A DNA stretch of 64,000 bases. Origin: Lentibacillus sp. JNUCC-1 (GTDB lineage: Bacteria > Bacillota > Bacilli > Bacillales > Amphibacillaceae). Made by a program: the position numbers and the translations under genes. The first letter of the stretch is position 1; every line of letters starts with the position of its first letter. The notes beneath the pieces are model-generated. The model saw only the letters and a list, made by a program, of their open reading frames with translations. It made no database searches and was not told the DNA's origin. Where the stretch lies: positions 806,001 through 870,000 of the forward strand of contig NZ_WHOH01000001.1 of assembly GCF_009741735.1 (NCBI RefSeq), read 5' to 3'. Of this stretch, positions 1 to 9,225 are shown piece after piece.

Positions 1-99
1 AGTAGCTGACACACTTCCTGCAAACACCGGGGTTAACAAAATCGTAGTAGCAACGACCGGCGCGACAACATACTTCCGAACATATCTTTTATCTGACAT
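1..99 (-). CDS. Secreted protein, N-terminal fragment (runs off the window)
   Basis: Only the first 33 codons are in the window. They read as a signal peptide: a basic start (MSDKRYVRKY), a hydrophobic stretch (VVAPVVATTILLTP) and a small-residue cleavage-like end (VFAGSVSA). The ATG at 97-99 is preceded by an AGGAGG Shine-Dalgarno box at 8-nt spacing. The mature protein is outside the window, so no function can be given. Confidence 0.6.
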   Translation of the reverse strand, partial: MSDKRYVRKYVVAPVVATTILLTPVFAGSVSAT

Positions 100-320
100 T
101 TAATAGCCTCCTGTATGTATGAATACCAACTTCCATTGAGGAACGATCAATTTTTAATAGCGTATATACACTGTAACAGATGAATATAACAAGACTATTA
201 ATATGAGAATACGATGACGTTACAACTGGAATAAGGCGGTTTAATTACAGAATTAAAGGGTAAATCTCTCCGTTTGATGGAAAAAATTAGATATATAGAC
301 TCGACGGATAGATAGCTGAG

Positions 321-457
321 CATCACTGATAGATTGACAAACTCCAGCGATAGCTTCCAAGACTTCCTTGATAACCACTCAAACTTCAACTTTGAACTGT
401 AAAACTCCAAGGGATTCAAGCCAAACTCCCTCGATTCCGACTACCCCAACTCTACAA
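321..457. repeat. 21-bp phased tandem repeat, AACTCC family, copy 1
   Basis: Degenerate units begin with AACTCC or AACTTC-like cores at 340, 361, 382, 403 and 424, exactly 21 bp apart. The lead-in (catcactgatagattga) recurs almost unchanged before the second copy at 12961. The opposite strand stays open across the array because the unit length is seven codons, giving a heptad peptide (LEFxxxS-like). I see no good start or ribosome site, so I do not call it a gene. The rest of the 100-680 spacer holds only the promoter at its right end. Confidence 0.7.
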
Positions 458-597
458 AAGCAATGTCCATTAAAACCACATTCATGACGCCGGAGTCATG
501 ACAAATATTGGAATCGTTGAATCACGCTCGGGCTCATATATCTGCATTCCATCCCAAACCGCAGCACTGATTTTTTCTCACAATTCCCAAAACACCC

Positions 598-626
598 TTG
601 ACAAAACGGTGTCATCATACTAAAAT
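598..626 (+). promoter_or_regulatory. Sigma-A-type promoter for the M20/YfcC operon
   Basis: TTGACA at 598-603, a 17-nt spacer and TAAAAT at 621-626. It lies about 55 bp before the ATG of the M20 gene, which suits a short leader. Confidence 0.65.
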
Positions 627-680
627 GTTGAAAACCAATAGAGACTATTTAAATAGTTCTAACTTCTTAGGAGGGCATTT

Positions 681-1844
681 ATGGACACGACATTAACTAC
701 CGCGTTAAAAAGTATCGAGCAGCAGCTGTTTGAGATTGGAGACACCCTTTATGAGAATCCTGAATTGGGGGATGAGGAGTTTCAGTCCATGCAGCTGCTT
801 GTTGATTTTTTGAAGCAGCATCATTTTCAAGTTGAAACAGGGATTATCAATCGTCCGACTGCATTCAAGGCTGTATTTACCAGTGACAGACCAGGGCCAA
901 CGATTGCGTTTCTCGCTGAATATGATGCACTCCCGGAAGTCGGACATGGCTGCGGACATAATTTGATTGCAGCGATGGGCGTTGGAGCAGGCGTCACACT
1001 GAGTAAGGTGGTGCATGAAACTGGCGGCAAGGTGATGGTCATTGGAACACCTGCAGAGGAAACGAACGGAGCCAAGGTTGCAATGAGTGAAGCAGGCGTT
1101 TTTGACGATGTTGACGTTGCGATGATGGTTCATGGCGCGGACCAGTCCTATGCGAGCGGGAGCACATCTGCCATGGAAGCACTCCAATTTACGTATACGG
1201 GAAAAGCTTCTCATGCGGCCGCGGAACCCGAAGCAGGCATCAACGCGCTCGATGGTGTGATTCAATTATTTAATGGCATTAATGCGCTGAGAGAGCATCT
1301 TTCTTCAGATGCCCGTTTACATGGCATTATTACGGAAGGCGGCCAGGCGGCTAATGTGGTGCCTGATAGAGCCGTTGCCCAATTTTATATCAGAGCGAAG
1401 GAACGCACTTATTTAGATACTGTCATTGAAAAAGTTAAAAACATTGCCGAGGGGGCCGCACTGATGACAGGCGCGTCGCTCGAGGTTTCCAACTACGAAA
1501 CGAGCTTTGACAATTTGGTCACGAATGAAGCTCTGTCAGAAACATTCACCAAGCGTTTGCGTGAAGTGAGTGTACATCCCGTCTATCCCGGTGAACAAAG
1601 CTTCGGCTCCACGGATATGGGCGATGTCAGCAAAGTAGCGCCCGCCATCCATCCTTTCATTGGCTTAAATGAACCAGGACTTGTCTTTCATACGAAGGAA
1701 TTTGCTGATAAAACCGTCACCGACGACGGCCACCGGGCTATATCAGAAGGTGCGCTGTCGATGGCATTGACGGGATATGACATTCTTAGCGATGAAGCGC
1801 TTTTCAAGAAAATCAGAGCAGAGTTTGAAGCAAGTCAAACATAA
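681..1844 (+). CDS. M20 family metallo-amidohydrolase (aminobenzoyl-glutamate hydrolase/AmhX-like)
   Basis: A 387-residue cytosolic protein of the M20 amidohydrolase group. This group hydrolyses N-acyl or amide bonds of amino-acid conjugates and small peptides using a two-metal centre. Visible motifs are GHGCGHN at about 88-94 (metal-binding Cys and His), the AEE pair at 125-127 (catalytic Glu region), a metal-ligand His at 151, and the dimerisation-domain GKASHAA at 174-180. The ATG has an AGGAGGG box 7 nt upstream. It is followed after 30 bp by a YfcC transporter, so the pair probably imports and cleaves an amidated or peptide-like substrate. The exact substrate cannot be read from sequence. 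The same two families are paired again at 15.6-18.3 kb. Confidence 0.85.
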   Translation: MDTTLTTALKSIEQQLFEIGDTLYENPELGDEEFQSMQLLVDFLKQHHFQVETGIINRPTAFKAVFTSDRPGPTIAFLAEYDALPEVGHGCGHNLIAAMGVGAGVTLSKVVHETGGKVMVIGTPAEETNGAKVAMSEAGVFDDVDVAMMVHGADQSYASGSTSAMEALQFTYTGKASHAAAEPEAGINALDGVIQLFNGINALREHLSSDARLHGIITEGGQAANVVPDRAVAQFYIRAKERTYLDTVIEKVKNIAEGAALMTGASLEVSNYETSFDNLVTNEALSETFTKRLREVSVHPVYPGEQSFGSTDMGDVSKVAPAIHPFIGLNEPGLVFHTKEFADKTVTDDGHRAISEGALSMALTGYDILSDEALFKKIRAEFEASQT

Positions 1845-1874
1845 CTAATCGATAGGAAAGGAGTGCGTACACAT

Positions 1875-3293
1875 TTGAATACCCAAGAAGTGGAGCCGAT
1901 CAATTCAAACCAAGAGAAGAAACCCAAGTTTCAGTTTCCACACGTCTTCATCATTTTGTTTGGCCTGATGGTGATCATGGGAATTGCCTCATATTTCATC
2001 CCAGCAGGTGAATTCGAGCGAACAACCGATGAAGACGGAACGACCGTCGTTGTTGAGGGCACTTACCACCAGGTGGAAAGTAATCCGACCGGCTTTTTTG
2101 ACCTGTTTCTCGCACTGCCAGAAGGCATGTCACAAGCGGCGGGGATTATCTTTTTCATCTTGATTGTTGGAGGTTCTTTCAGTATATTGATTGAGACCAA
2201 GGCATTGGATGAGCTGATCAGCAGTATTTCATTAAAAATGAGTAATAAAGAGATCTATATGATTCCTGCCGTGATGCTGCTGTTCGCCTTGGGCGGCGCG
2301 ACATTTGGCATGGCTGAGGAAACCATTCCTTTTATGCTCGTCATCATTCCTCTGGCAATTCGCATGGGATTCGACTCCATGGTTGGCGCGGCAATGGTAC
2401 TCGTTGGTGCTTTCTCCGGGTTTACCGCGGCATTTCTGAATCCTTTTACAGTCGGAGTGGCTCAAACAATCGCCGAATTGCCAATGTTTTCAGGGCTTGG
2501 GTTTAGAATTGCGATGTGGGTCGTATTTGTCGGTGTCAGCATTGCGTATGTGATGTTTTATGCCAGAAAGGTTAAAAAGAATCCTGAAAAAAGCCTTATG
2601 TATAAGGAAGACCAAAAGCGACAAATCAGTGAAAAAGTCGATCAGGAGCCGATTACAGTTCGTCAGATCCTTATCATCACGGTTCTGATCGCCACACTCA
2701 TCGGTTTGGCATTAGGCGTTATCTTTTTGGACTGGTATATCCAGGAGATCGCAGCGTTATTTATCATTATGGGCATCGTGGTCGGATTAATCGGGAAAAT
2801 GCGGTTAAATCAGCTCGCTGAAAACTTCGTGAAAGGGTGCGAGGGCATTGTTCTAGGCGCATTGGTAGTCGGGTTTGCTTACGGAATCCTGGTCGTACTT
2901 CAGGACAGCCGCACGATCGATACCATTTTATATAGCTTGTCCAATATGGTTAGCGGGCTCCCGGCAGGCATGACAGCTATTGGTATGTTCGTCACCCAGA
3001 GTGTTCTCAACTTTATCGTGCCCTCCGGAAGCGGCCAAGCAGCCTTAACCATGCCCATCATGGCACCACTGGCAGACTTGGTTGATGTCAGCCGGCAAAC
3101 CGCCGTCATCGCGTTTCAGATGGGCGACGGCATTTCCAACATCATTACCCCAACCAGTGGCGCATTCATGGCCGCTCTCGCCGTCTCCCGAGTACCTTGG
3201 GTCAAATGGCTGAAATGGATTTGGCCGCTGATCCTCATTCAATACGCACTCGGCGCCCTATTCGTCACCATCGCCCACCTTTTTGTCTGGTAG
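1875..3293 (+). CDS. YfcC family membrane transporter
   Basis: A roughly 472-residue polytopic membrane protein of the YfcC family (ion transporter/DcuC-like superfamily), which includes proposed amino-acid or peptide carriers. The family start signature FPHVFIILFGL is followed by a first membrane segment ending IPAGEFER. A hydrophilic loop near residues 225-250 separates two halves of about six segments each, and the second half holds the conserved PSGSGQAALTMPIM stretch. An upstream GTG at 1863 overlaps the AAAGGAG box (1857-1863), so I take TTG 1875. It lies in an operon with the M20 enzyme and ends at the hairpin at 3346. Confidence 0.85.
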   Translation: MNTQEVEPINSNQEKKPKFQFPHVFIILFGLMVIMGIASYFIPAGEFERTTDEDGTTVVVEGTYHQVESNPTGFFDLFLALPEGMSQAAGIIFFILIVGGSFSILIETKALDELISSISLKMSNKEIYMIPAVMLLFALGGATFGMAEETIPFMLVIIPLAIRMGFDSMVGAAMVLVGAFSGFTAAFLNPFTVGVAQTIAELPMFSGLGFRIAMWVVFVGVSIAYVMFYARKVKKNPEKSLMYKEDQKRQISEKVDQEPITVRQILIITVLIATLIGLALGVIFLDWYIQEIAALFIIMGIVVGLIGKMRLNQLAENFVKGCEGIVLGALVVGFAYGILVVLQDSRTIDTILYSLSNMVSGLPAGMTAIGMFVTQSVLNFIVPSGSGQAALTMPIMAPLADLVDVSRQTAVIAFQMGDGISNIITPTSGAFMAALAVSRVPWVKWLKWIWPLILIQYALGALFVTIAHLFVW

Positions 3294-3345
3294 GCATGTG
3301 GAGGCGGGCGTGCCCGACCCCAGATAGACGCAATTACCCGAAACA

Positions 3346-3393
3346 AAAAGCAAGAAGGAAGCGAACGCGTTTGTTCACTTCCTTCTTGCTTTT
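3346..3393. terminator. Bidirectional terminator hairpin (GCAAGAAGGAAG family)
   Basis: A long stem, AAAAGCAAGAAGGAAG paired with CTTCCTTCTTGCTTTT, with A and T runs on both sides. It separates the YfcC gene from the convergent oxidoreductase. Sister hairpins with the same stem occur at 8925, 13392, 15290, 20621 and 36829. Confidence 0.8.
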
Positions 3394-3417
3394 ATATTAC
3401 AACCCAACCCACGACAC

Positions 3418-3448
3418 CATTCGACAAAAACCGGGAAGTGACAGGCAC
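3418..3448 (+). repeat. GTGCCTGTCAC short hairpin repeat, copy 1
   Basis: A 31-bp sequence (CATTCGACAAAAACCGGGAAG then TGACAGGCAC) identical to the copy at 4614-4644 and closely related to copies at 6556, 14723 and 18389. Similar GTGCCTGTCAC units are scattered in other Bacillaceae and resemble REP-type elements. No transposase for them is present in the window. Confidence 0.7.
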
Positions 3449-3460
3449 TTCCCGGTTTTT
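3426..3460 (-). terminator. Terminator hairpin after the oxidoreductase
   Basis: A perfect 15-bp stem, AAAAACCGGGAAGTG and CACTTCCCGGTTTTT with a 5-nt loop ACAGG, built from the repeat at 3418. It begins 3 bp beyond the stop of the minus-strand oxidoreductase. Confidence 0.75.
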
Positions 3461-3463
3461 CTT

Positions 3464-4464
3464 TTAGGGTATACGCACTTGCCCGCCAGTTTCGATAGAT
3501 TCATAGCACGCATCGAGCACGCGCATGTTATGAATGGTGTTTTCAAGGTCGTGATACAATTCGCGAGTGCCATCCAGAATGGCCTGTGAAAAGTGCTCGA
3601 CTTCAGCACAGTACTGGTCCCCTTTTACAGTTTCAGTCCGTTTCACACCCGGTTTCTTAACAATGACCAATCCCTCGCCGCCATTGGCATCCGGCCGATA
3701 AGCTCGTGGCACGATAATACTGCCATGCGACCCGTGCACTTCATATTCCGTACGCAGGTCCAAATTAAAACTGGCATCAAACGAAGCCGTCACACCGCTC
3801 GCAAATGTCATATAACCAACAACATCCGTATCTACCTCATAATCCGGATCCACAACTGCGTGAACATGGACTGTCTTCGGCTCTTCCCTAGGATATTCCG
3901 AATCGAATGGACACCATAACTGCCAACATCATACATACAGCCGCCGCCTTTTTCGCGGTGCATCCGGATATTATCCGCCTTATTCCCGATAAAAAAGGAA
4001 AACGCCGCACGCATGTATCTCACATCACCGATCTCCCCAGACGCCATGATCTCCTTCACCCGCTCATGCTGCGGATGAAAATGATACATAAACGCCTCCA
4101 TCAACAGCACACCATTCTCCTCACACACCCGCTGCATCTCCCGAGCCTCTTCCTCATCAAGTCCAATCGGCTTTTCACACAAAATATGTTTCCCAGCCTT
4201 GGCCGCTTCAATAACCCACTTTTTATGCAGGTGATTGGGCAGCGGAATATACACAGCCTGGATATCCGGATCTTCAAGCAACGCCTCATACCTGTCATGC
4301 GTTTTCGGAATCTCAAACTTCTCAGCGACAGCCCGCGCTTTCCCGGCATCACTGCCACTCGCGATCGCAGTCACCTCTGCATTCTTTGCCCGCTGAATCG
4401 CCGGAATAAGTGCTTTTTGAGCGATATTTGCCGTACTGAGAATACCCCATTGGATTTTTGTCAT
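3464..4464 (-). pseudogene. Gfo/Idh/MocA family NAD(P)-dependent oxidoreductase, frameshifted
   Basis: The N-terminal part (from ATG 4464, GGGGGC box upstream) has the dinucleotide-binding start WGILSTANIAQ and the family catalytic motif EKPIG. The reading frame is lost near 3884-3893 at a CTAGGGAAG stretch. The rest continues in another frame (PDYEVDTDV to the end at 3464) as a normal C-terminal domain. One missing base at the GGG run would restore a protein of about 333 residues, typical for the family, which oxidises sugars, polyols or inositols. It may be a real inactive gene or a sequence error. The single-base-loss pattern across this part of the window favours error. Confidence 0.8.
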
Positions 4465-4613
4465 GTTACATGCCCCCTAGTCTATAAATGTTCAGTTGTA
4501 AGTAGTTCCAGTGTATCATATATATGTGAATTTTTAAAAAGCACTCTCCCTTGCTACTGCGAGAAGGAATTAAATATTGCCCGGTCCTTCTCTATGTCAA
4601 AACGATTCGAGCA

Positions 4614-4644
4614 CATTCGACAAAAACCGGGAAGTGACAGGCAC
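4614..4644 (+). repeat. GTGCCTGTCAC short hairpin repeat, copy 2
   Basis: Identical over 31 bp to the copy at 3418-3448 and in the same orientation. It lies just beyond the 3' side of darG, while copy 3 lies on the 5' side of darT. Confidence 0.7.
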
Positions 4645-4686
4645 CAAGGGAGGTATCCAGCCACTTCCAAAACCTTCAAATAATAA

Positions 4687-4717
4687 AGCATCCTCACTTT
4701 TTTAAAGTAAGGATGCT
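4687..4717 (-). terminator. Terminator after darG
   Basis: Stem AGCATCCTCACTTT with AAAGTAAGGATGCT around a 3-nt loop. It touches the TAG stop of darG and is followed by a weak A/T tract. Confidence 0.7.
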
Positions 4718-5759
4718 ATCCGGTCGTAGTCTCTGTTTTATTTATCAGTACTTTTTTCAGATGCTCATATGCCTTAATGATATGCTTCTGAGGAAACAAT
4801 TCTTTTTTCCGAGCATTCCATTCCTGAACTTCGGCTATAAGCTCTTCGTTCGAAGTAGGACATTTAGTTTTAATAACCCAATGGACAGTTGCGAGCAACT
4901 CCATTCCATATGGTGTCTCAAATCCTTCTATAACTTTCCTGATTCTTTCCAGCCGCTTGGTCTCGGTCTTGCTATTTTTCAAATAATCAAACGCTTTTTG
5001 CTCAGCAGAATTGATTAAATAAATTTCAGCACTTCGATTTCGATCCCCATAACCTCGTATGAAATGCCCTTCTAACCGCTGCAACACAAAATTAAGATTT
5101 TCAGCATATGGACCATATTTCTCTTTTGTAAAGTTGAGTTTTAGAGGCTCGCCAGTCTCCTGAATAAAATATGCCACTTTTTGTACTTCAAGCACGGAAA
5201 GACGATAATCTGGTTCTTTGTATTGATTTAAAGAAGCCAAAAGAAGGGCCCTTGATGTGGTCATTCGTGGTGTTTTCGTACCGATTTTCATTTCATCAGC
5301 TTTTGGGCTGCCAACTGGCTCATAAATACGAACATCCACATCCAAGTCCTTAAATGCTTTTTCAATTAGAGGTTTCACTTCCGACCAGTCCAGCCCTCCA
5401 TTTCCACACCCTAAAGGCGGGATGGCTATTGATCGAATACCTAATTCCTGTACATTTTTAACCAGATCCTTTAGTCCCTCTGTTATATAGCTCATTTTAG
5501 TTTTTTCTTTCCAATGCTGTTTCGTTGGGAAGTTTATAATATACTTTGGGCCAACTAGAGCACTTGTATCGACGATATGCATTTTCCCTGTCTCAACTTC
5601 ATTCTTTCGACATGACTTTTCATATTCACGAAACACCTCTGGAAAAGCCTGTTTAAATTGCAATGCTATCCCTTTACCCATTACACCAACTGTATTAACT
5701 GTATTAACCAGCGCCTCCGAAGAATCTTCTAATAAATTCCCTTTCATGTATTTAATCAT
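4716..5759 (-). CDS. darG: DarG-type macrodomain antitoxin (DNA ADP-ribosyl glycohydrolase)
   Basis: About 347 residues in two parts. The macrodomain (about 1-155) starts KGNLLEDSSEALVNTVNT and has the GVMGKGIALQF loop, the FPTKQHW motif that contains the family catalytic lysine, and IPPLGCGNGGLDW. A C-terminal domain (about 165-347) corresponds to the DarG region that binds the toxin. DarG removes ADP-ribose that DarT places on thymidine in single-stranded DNA. The start is ATG 5759, because AGGAGG overlaps the darT TAG stop with 8-nt spacing; the GTG at 5768 lies inside that box. It is translationally coupled to darT. Confidence 0.9.
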   Translation of the reverse strand: MIKYMKGNLLEDSSEALVNTVNTVGVMGKGIALQFKQAFPEVFREYEKSCRKNEVETGKMHIVDTSALVGPKYIINFPTKQHWKEKTKMSYITEGLKDLVKNVQELGIRSIAIPPLGCGNGGLDWSEVKPLIEKAFKDLDVDVRIYEPVGSPKADEMKIGTKTPRMTTSRALLLASLNQYKEPDYRLSVLEVQKVAYFIQETGEPLKLNFTKEKYGPYAENLNFVLQRLEGHFIRGYGDRNRSAEIYLINSAEQKAFDYLKNSKTETKRLERIRKVIEGFETPYGMELLATVHWVIKTKCPTSNEELIAEVQEWNARKKELFPQKHIIKAYEHLKKVLINKTETTTG

Positions 5760-5771
5760 AACTGTCACCTC

Positions 5772-6401
5772 CTAAAAATAAAATTGTGGTCTTGTAACGA
5801 CTTTCATATCAATGCTTTGTTCTTTTAACATTTCCTCAACAATAGACTTTATCCGTTCATTATAAACACCTATTCCAATGAAGCGTGACACTGGCACCGA
5901 TTCATACACTAAGAACTCTGCTTGTCGCTTTCTTTTTCTGTCCGGATATTCATTAGTATCATGCCAATACTTGCTCTCCACCACAGACCAATCCACTTCT
6001 TCTAAATAAGTTAAATCATTATAGAATTCCGTTAAAGCGACAATGGCATGGCCATCAGTAAAAACAAATTCGTAATTTGATTTAGCAATTTCGCTTGTGC
6101 TGGTGACAAAATATATGATATCGCTCTGTGTTCCTTCAAACCCTTCGACGTTGTCATTTTTAATCGCATAAAGCATAGGTGAGTTCGGTGCAAAATAAAA
6201 TGGGACGTAATCGTGTAATACACCATAGGGCGAAACAGGAATATTTGTGGTGGATCTCCTATTTTGTATGGTTTGATGAGCAATATCGCTGTAAGGAATA
6301 TTGTCTGATGTTATTTTAGAGTATGCTAATAGCTCGCCGTTCTTTAATATTGATGGCAAGTTACTGTAATGTGTTATATGATACAACAATTTGGTATCCA
6401 T
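5772..6401 (-). CDS. darT: DarT-type DNA ADP-ribosyltransferase toxin
   Basis: A 209-residue toxin of the DarT family, which uses NAD+ to ADP-ribosylate thymidine in DNA and can act in phage defence. Visible motifs are the N-terminal LYHITHYSNLPSILKNG, PFYFAPNSPMLYAI, and the C-terminal QAEFLVY holding the family catalytic Glu. I start at ATG 6401, which has a GGAGTGGGG ribosome site. The frame is open for 61 more codons upstream, but those lie outside the family core and run into a repeat. The gene comes first in a two-gene operon with darG. Confidence 0.9.
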   Translation of the reverse strand: MDTKLLYHITHYSNLPSILKNGELLAYSKITSDNIPYSDIAHQTIQNRRSTTNIPVSPYGVLHDYVPFYFAPNSPMLYAIKNDNVEGFEGTQSDIIYFVTSTSEIAKSNYEFVFTDGHAIVALTEFYNDLTYLEEVDWSVVESKYWHDTNEYPDRKRKRQAEFLVYESVPVSRFIGIGVYNERIKSIVEEMLKEQSIDMKVVTRPQFYF

Positions 6402-6775
6402 TTCCCCACTCCGAATATTATTTTGTGCAACAGAGCTTCTAACTTCTATTATATCACTAAAGCCCATTAATTGGGTAATCTCCCATGCAAAAAGCAGATC
6501 ACCAATATCTGCAATCTTTCCTATAAAAATATCAATTTCTTCAAGACTCTTAGAGTTCGACAAAATTCGGGAAGTGACAGGCACTGTTCGTATTTTCTGT
6601 TTCCCGTAAAAAAGTTTCTTTGGATGTTTAAGGAAAATGTACTATATTTTTCTATCATTTTATCTATTTCTGGGTGTTTCACCACTTTAGCAGCGATCTT
6701 TTCGAGTTTCCCGGGATGCTGGGAATGTCTTAGGATTTCTACACAAGGCTCTTTGACTTTTGACTGTCAAAAGTT
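6402..6775 (-). pseudogene. Coding remnant upstream of darT, interrupted by a short repeat
   Basis: Reading toward darT, one frame (about 6775-6590) gives a plausible protein tail (QHPGKLEKIAAKVVKHPEID). After the repeat at 6556-6584 a second frame continues (SLEEIDIFIGKIADIGDL) and runs without a stop into darT. Both pieces have ordinary protein-like composition. Neither has a start of its own, and I do not recognise the family. It may be an eroded third gene of the darTG locus. Confidence 0.4.
6556..6584 (+). repeat. GTGCCTGTCAC short hairpin repeat, copy 3
   Basis: TTCGACAAAATTCGGGAAG then TGACAGGCAC, in the same orientation as the copies at 3418 and 4614, so darTG sits between direct copies. 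Confidence 0.7.
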
Positions 6776-7007
6776 TGAGTACGAATTGCCCAAAAAGCGC
6801 TTGCCATCGCATGTTTCAGGGGTAACAGATTACTCCAAAAGGCTCGTTTTAAACAGGCATCAAGGGGTACACGGCATTTAAGAGTTGAAATCCTACATAA
6901 ATTCACAACACGAGAAAAACTCTTTCAAAGGAATTATCTAGAAAAAGACGACTGGAGGTGTATTCTCGCAAGTTGATCTACCCCTCTTATCAACTGGGGA
7001 AAATTTT
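6776..7007. other. Spacer before the subtilisin gene
   Basis: No convincing gene. A small inverted repeat around TTTTGACTGTCAAAA is near 6756-6772, and GGGGTAACAG near 6820 echoes GTTACCCC at 12938. The last part leads to the AAGGAGG box at 7008-7014. Confidence 0.4.
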
Positions 7008-7021
7008 AAGGAGGCATTCTT

Positions 7022-8532
7022 TTGACAAAATCACTGAAAGTTTTCGGAAGTGCAGCCCTGATCCTTACAGCCCTTTTCGTATTGTTAACATTTACTGGAC
7101 AAGCATCCGCTAAAACTGACGGCAAGACTGACGCAGCGTCCAAGCATATCAAAGGCGAGCTGGTCGTTTCGATTGAAGCAAATACCAACAAAATGTCGAT
7201 TCAAAGCGCCGATCAGACAATCTCTAAATCTGCCAAACTCGAACAAAACGGTTTCCAGATAGCAGATTCATTGTTGAAGAGCATTCAGTCAGATTCACCC
7301 ACACAATGGACAACACTTTCGAAAAACAAGTTGTTGAACAAATGGGAATGGTTTACTTAATCAAATATTCCGAGGCTAAATACAAATCCACCGCGCATGC
7401 AAAAAAAGCACTCGAGAATGCTTTAAAAGACTCAGGCCTAAACGTCAGATACGTTGAAGAAAACGAGACCATGCACGCCCTGGAGGCTGTACCTGAACAG
7501 GTCACTCCAATGACCGTGCATCCCGAACAAGACTGGCAATATAACATGATCAACGCTTCACAGGCTTGGGATGTCACATCAGGTTCCAGCGCCACCAAGG
7601 TCGCGGTGCTTGATACAGGCATCGACAGCTCCCATCAGAGCTTAAGCAACTTTGTCGATACCTCCCTCGGCAAAAGCTTTGTCGGTGGCGACACGGCAGA
7701 TCGGCAAGGCCACGGCACACACGTCGCCGGAACCATTGCGAGCTATGGAAACGTCTCTGGTGTTATGCAGGAGGCAACTTTAATCCCTGTAAAAGTTCTC
7801 GGTGACGATGGAAAAGGGTCCATGTACGGTATCCAGCAAGGCATCACATACGCAGCCAGCATCGATGCCGATGTCGTTAATATGTCCCTTGGTGGCGGCT
7901 CGTACAACCAAGGTATGGAAGAAGCCATCATCACTGCCAACAACCAAGGCACCATCGTCGTCGCGGCAACCGGAAATGACGGCGTCCAAAATGTATCCTA
8001 TCCAGCAGCATATGACGCTGCAATCGCAGTCGGTTCGGTCACATCAAGCGAATCACGTTCCTATTTTTCCAACTACGGACATGAATTGGATATCGTCGCA
8101 CCCGGGTCAAACATTTACAGCACCACCCCAGGTGGAAACTACGACAAGTTCTCCGGCACATCCATGGCAACGCCACATGTGGCAGGGGTTTTAGGTCTGA
8201 TGAGATCCGCTGACCCAAGCGTAACCGTTTCTGAAGCAAAATCCATTTTAAACACCACCGCACAACCAGCAGGTCCACAGCTTGAGTACGGCAACGGCAT
8301 CGTGGACGCCTATGCAGCCGTACAAGAAGTTGTAGGCGGCGGTACAGGCGGTGGCGATAATGGTGACGGTGGTCAAGAAGACCCCCAAGCACCAGCCTGG
8401 CAAAGTTATACATGGTATGTAGCAGGTGACGTCGTAACATATAATGGGAAGTCTTACGTATGTGAAACGTCCCACATCTCATTCCCAGGCTACGAACCAC
8501 CGTACGCTTCGTATTATTGGAGTCAAAACTAA
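7022..8532 (+). pseudogene. Secreted subtilisin-like serine protease with C-terminal chitin-binding module, frameshifted
   Basis: TTG start at 7022 with an AAGGAGG box 7 nt upstream. The N-terminal frame encodes a signal peptide and the beginning of the propeptide. One base is lost near 7296-7305 (CACCCACACA), and the downstream frame holds the end of the propeptide and the S8 catalytic domain: Asp in VAVLDTGID, His in GHGTHVAGTI, Ser in SGTSMATPHVAGV. A Gly-rich linker leads to a final Trp-rich segment (WQSYTWYVAGDVVTYNGKSY) typical of carbohydrate-binding family 5/12 modules. The catalytic domain looks fully conserved, so a sequence error is at least as likely as true inactivation. Confidence 0.85.
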
Positions 8533-8537
8533 AAAAC

Positions 8538-8574
8538 ACCCCCGACAGAAAGCGTTATTCATCTGTCGGGGGGT
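8538..8574 (+). terminator. Terminator after the protease
   Basis: Stem ACCCCCGACAGA with TCTGTCGGGGGGT, 6 bp after the stop; only a short T tract follows. Confidence 0.7.
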
Positions 8575-8672
8575 TCTATGTCATGATAAGAACTGCTGAA
8601 TCCTGCCTCCAAAAATTCTCACATAACGATACCTCTATACTGACATTGTGCAGACAGCAAAAAATAACGTCA

Positions 8673-8840
8673 TCTATCAAACGAAGATGCGGTTCTATCA
8701 GAGCAAGAGCCGCGTCTATCAAACGAAGCTTCACTTGTATCGGAGCAAGAATTGTGTCTATCAAACGAACAACCCATTCTATCACAGCAATAATGAGTTC
8801 TATCCAACGAAGATACCGTTCTATCAGAGCAACCCAATTC
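8673..8840. repeat. 21-bp phased tandem repeat, TCTATC family, array 1 (8 units)
   Basis: TCTATC-type cores begin at 8673, 8694, 8715, 8736, 8757, 8778, 8799 and 8820, exactly 21 bp apart. Two unit types roughly alternate: TCTATC(A/C)AACGAA and TCTATCAGAGCAA. The spacer 8583-9110 also holds the hairpin at 8925 and a GGAAGC...GCTTCC block near 9055-9102. The minus strand is open across the array (heptads with RLID and ALIE) only because the period is 7 codons. Confidence 0.85.
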
Positions 8841-8924
8841 GCAAGGTTACTTTACAATACAAAAAGCCCGCTCGGATATTCACGTTCACTCTAAATCAAC
8901 CCCCCGCTCCCTATAATCTCCCAT

Positions 8925-8979
8925 AAAAAAGCTAAGAAGGAAGCGAGCAACCACGTTCACTTCCTTCTCAGCTTTTTTT
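8925..8979. terminator. AAGCTAAGAAGGAAG-family hairpin, after array 1
   Basis: Stem AAAAAAGCTAAGAAGGAAG with CTTCCTTCTCAGCTTTTTT, flanked by A and T runs and able to terminate in both directions. It follows the repeat array by about 85 bp, the same order as at arrays 2, 3 and 4. Confidence 0.75.
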
Positions 8980-9225
8980 AGCAACACTCTCACCTAATAA
9001 CCCTTTGGCTTCAGGCCTTATAGTTTCACCCTCCCACCACCCGGCAAGCCCAGCGGAAGCACGAGATCCGCCCGAGGCCCGTCCCCACGCTTCCCGATTA
9101 GAGTATTTTTATTTAGCATAGTACCAACTTAGGTTTATTTTATTGACCTTCTTTAACCACTAAAAGCAGTCTTCGAGCGGTTCGGTTTAAAATTCCCAAG
9201 AATGTGGTATATAAAAATAAAGAAA

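Noticed and set aside
705..1265. Long minus-strand frame opposite the M20 gene
   Set aside because: It is an antisense shadow of a well-conserved coding region with no ribosome site.
3907..4683. 258-codon plus-strand frame over the oxidoreductase
   Set aside because: It is antisense to a clear Gfo/Idh/MocA sequence, and its C-terminal codons are the hairpin repeat.
8576..8785. Reverse-strand frames across the TCTATC arrays (also at 13070, 20241 and 27811) reading as LID/LIE heptad peptides
   Set aside because: A 21-bp period keeps every stop-free frame open, no ribosome site or fixed start is present, and the frames extend into unrelated flanks. Coding is possible but not supported.
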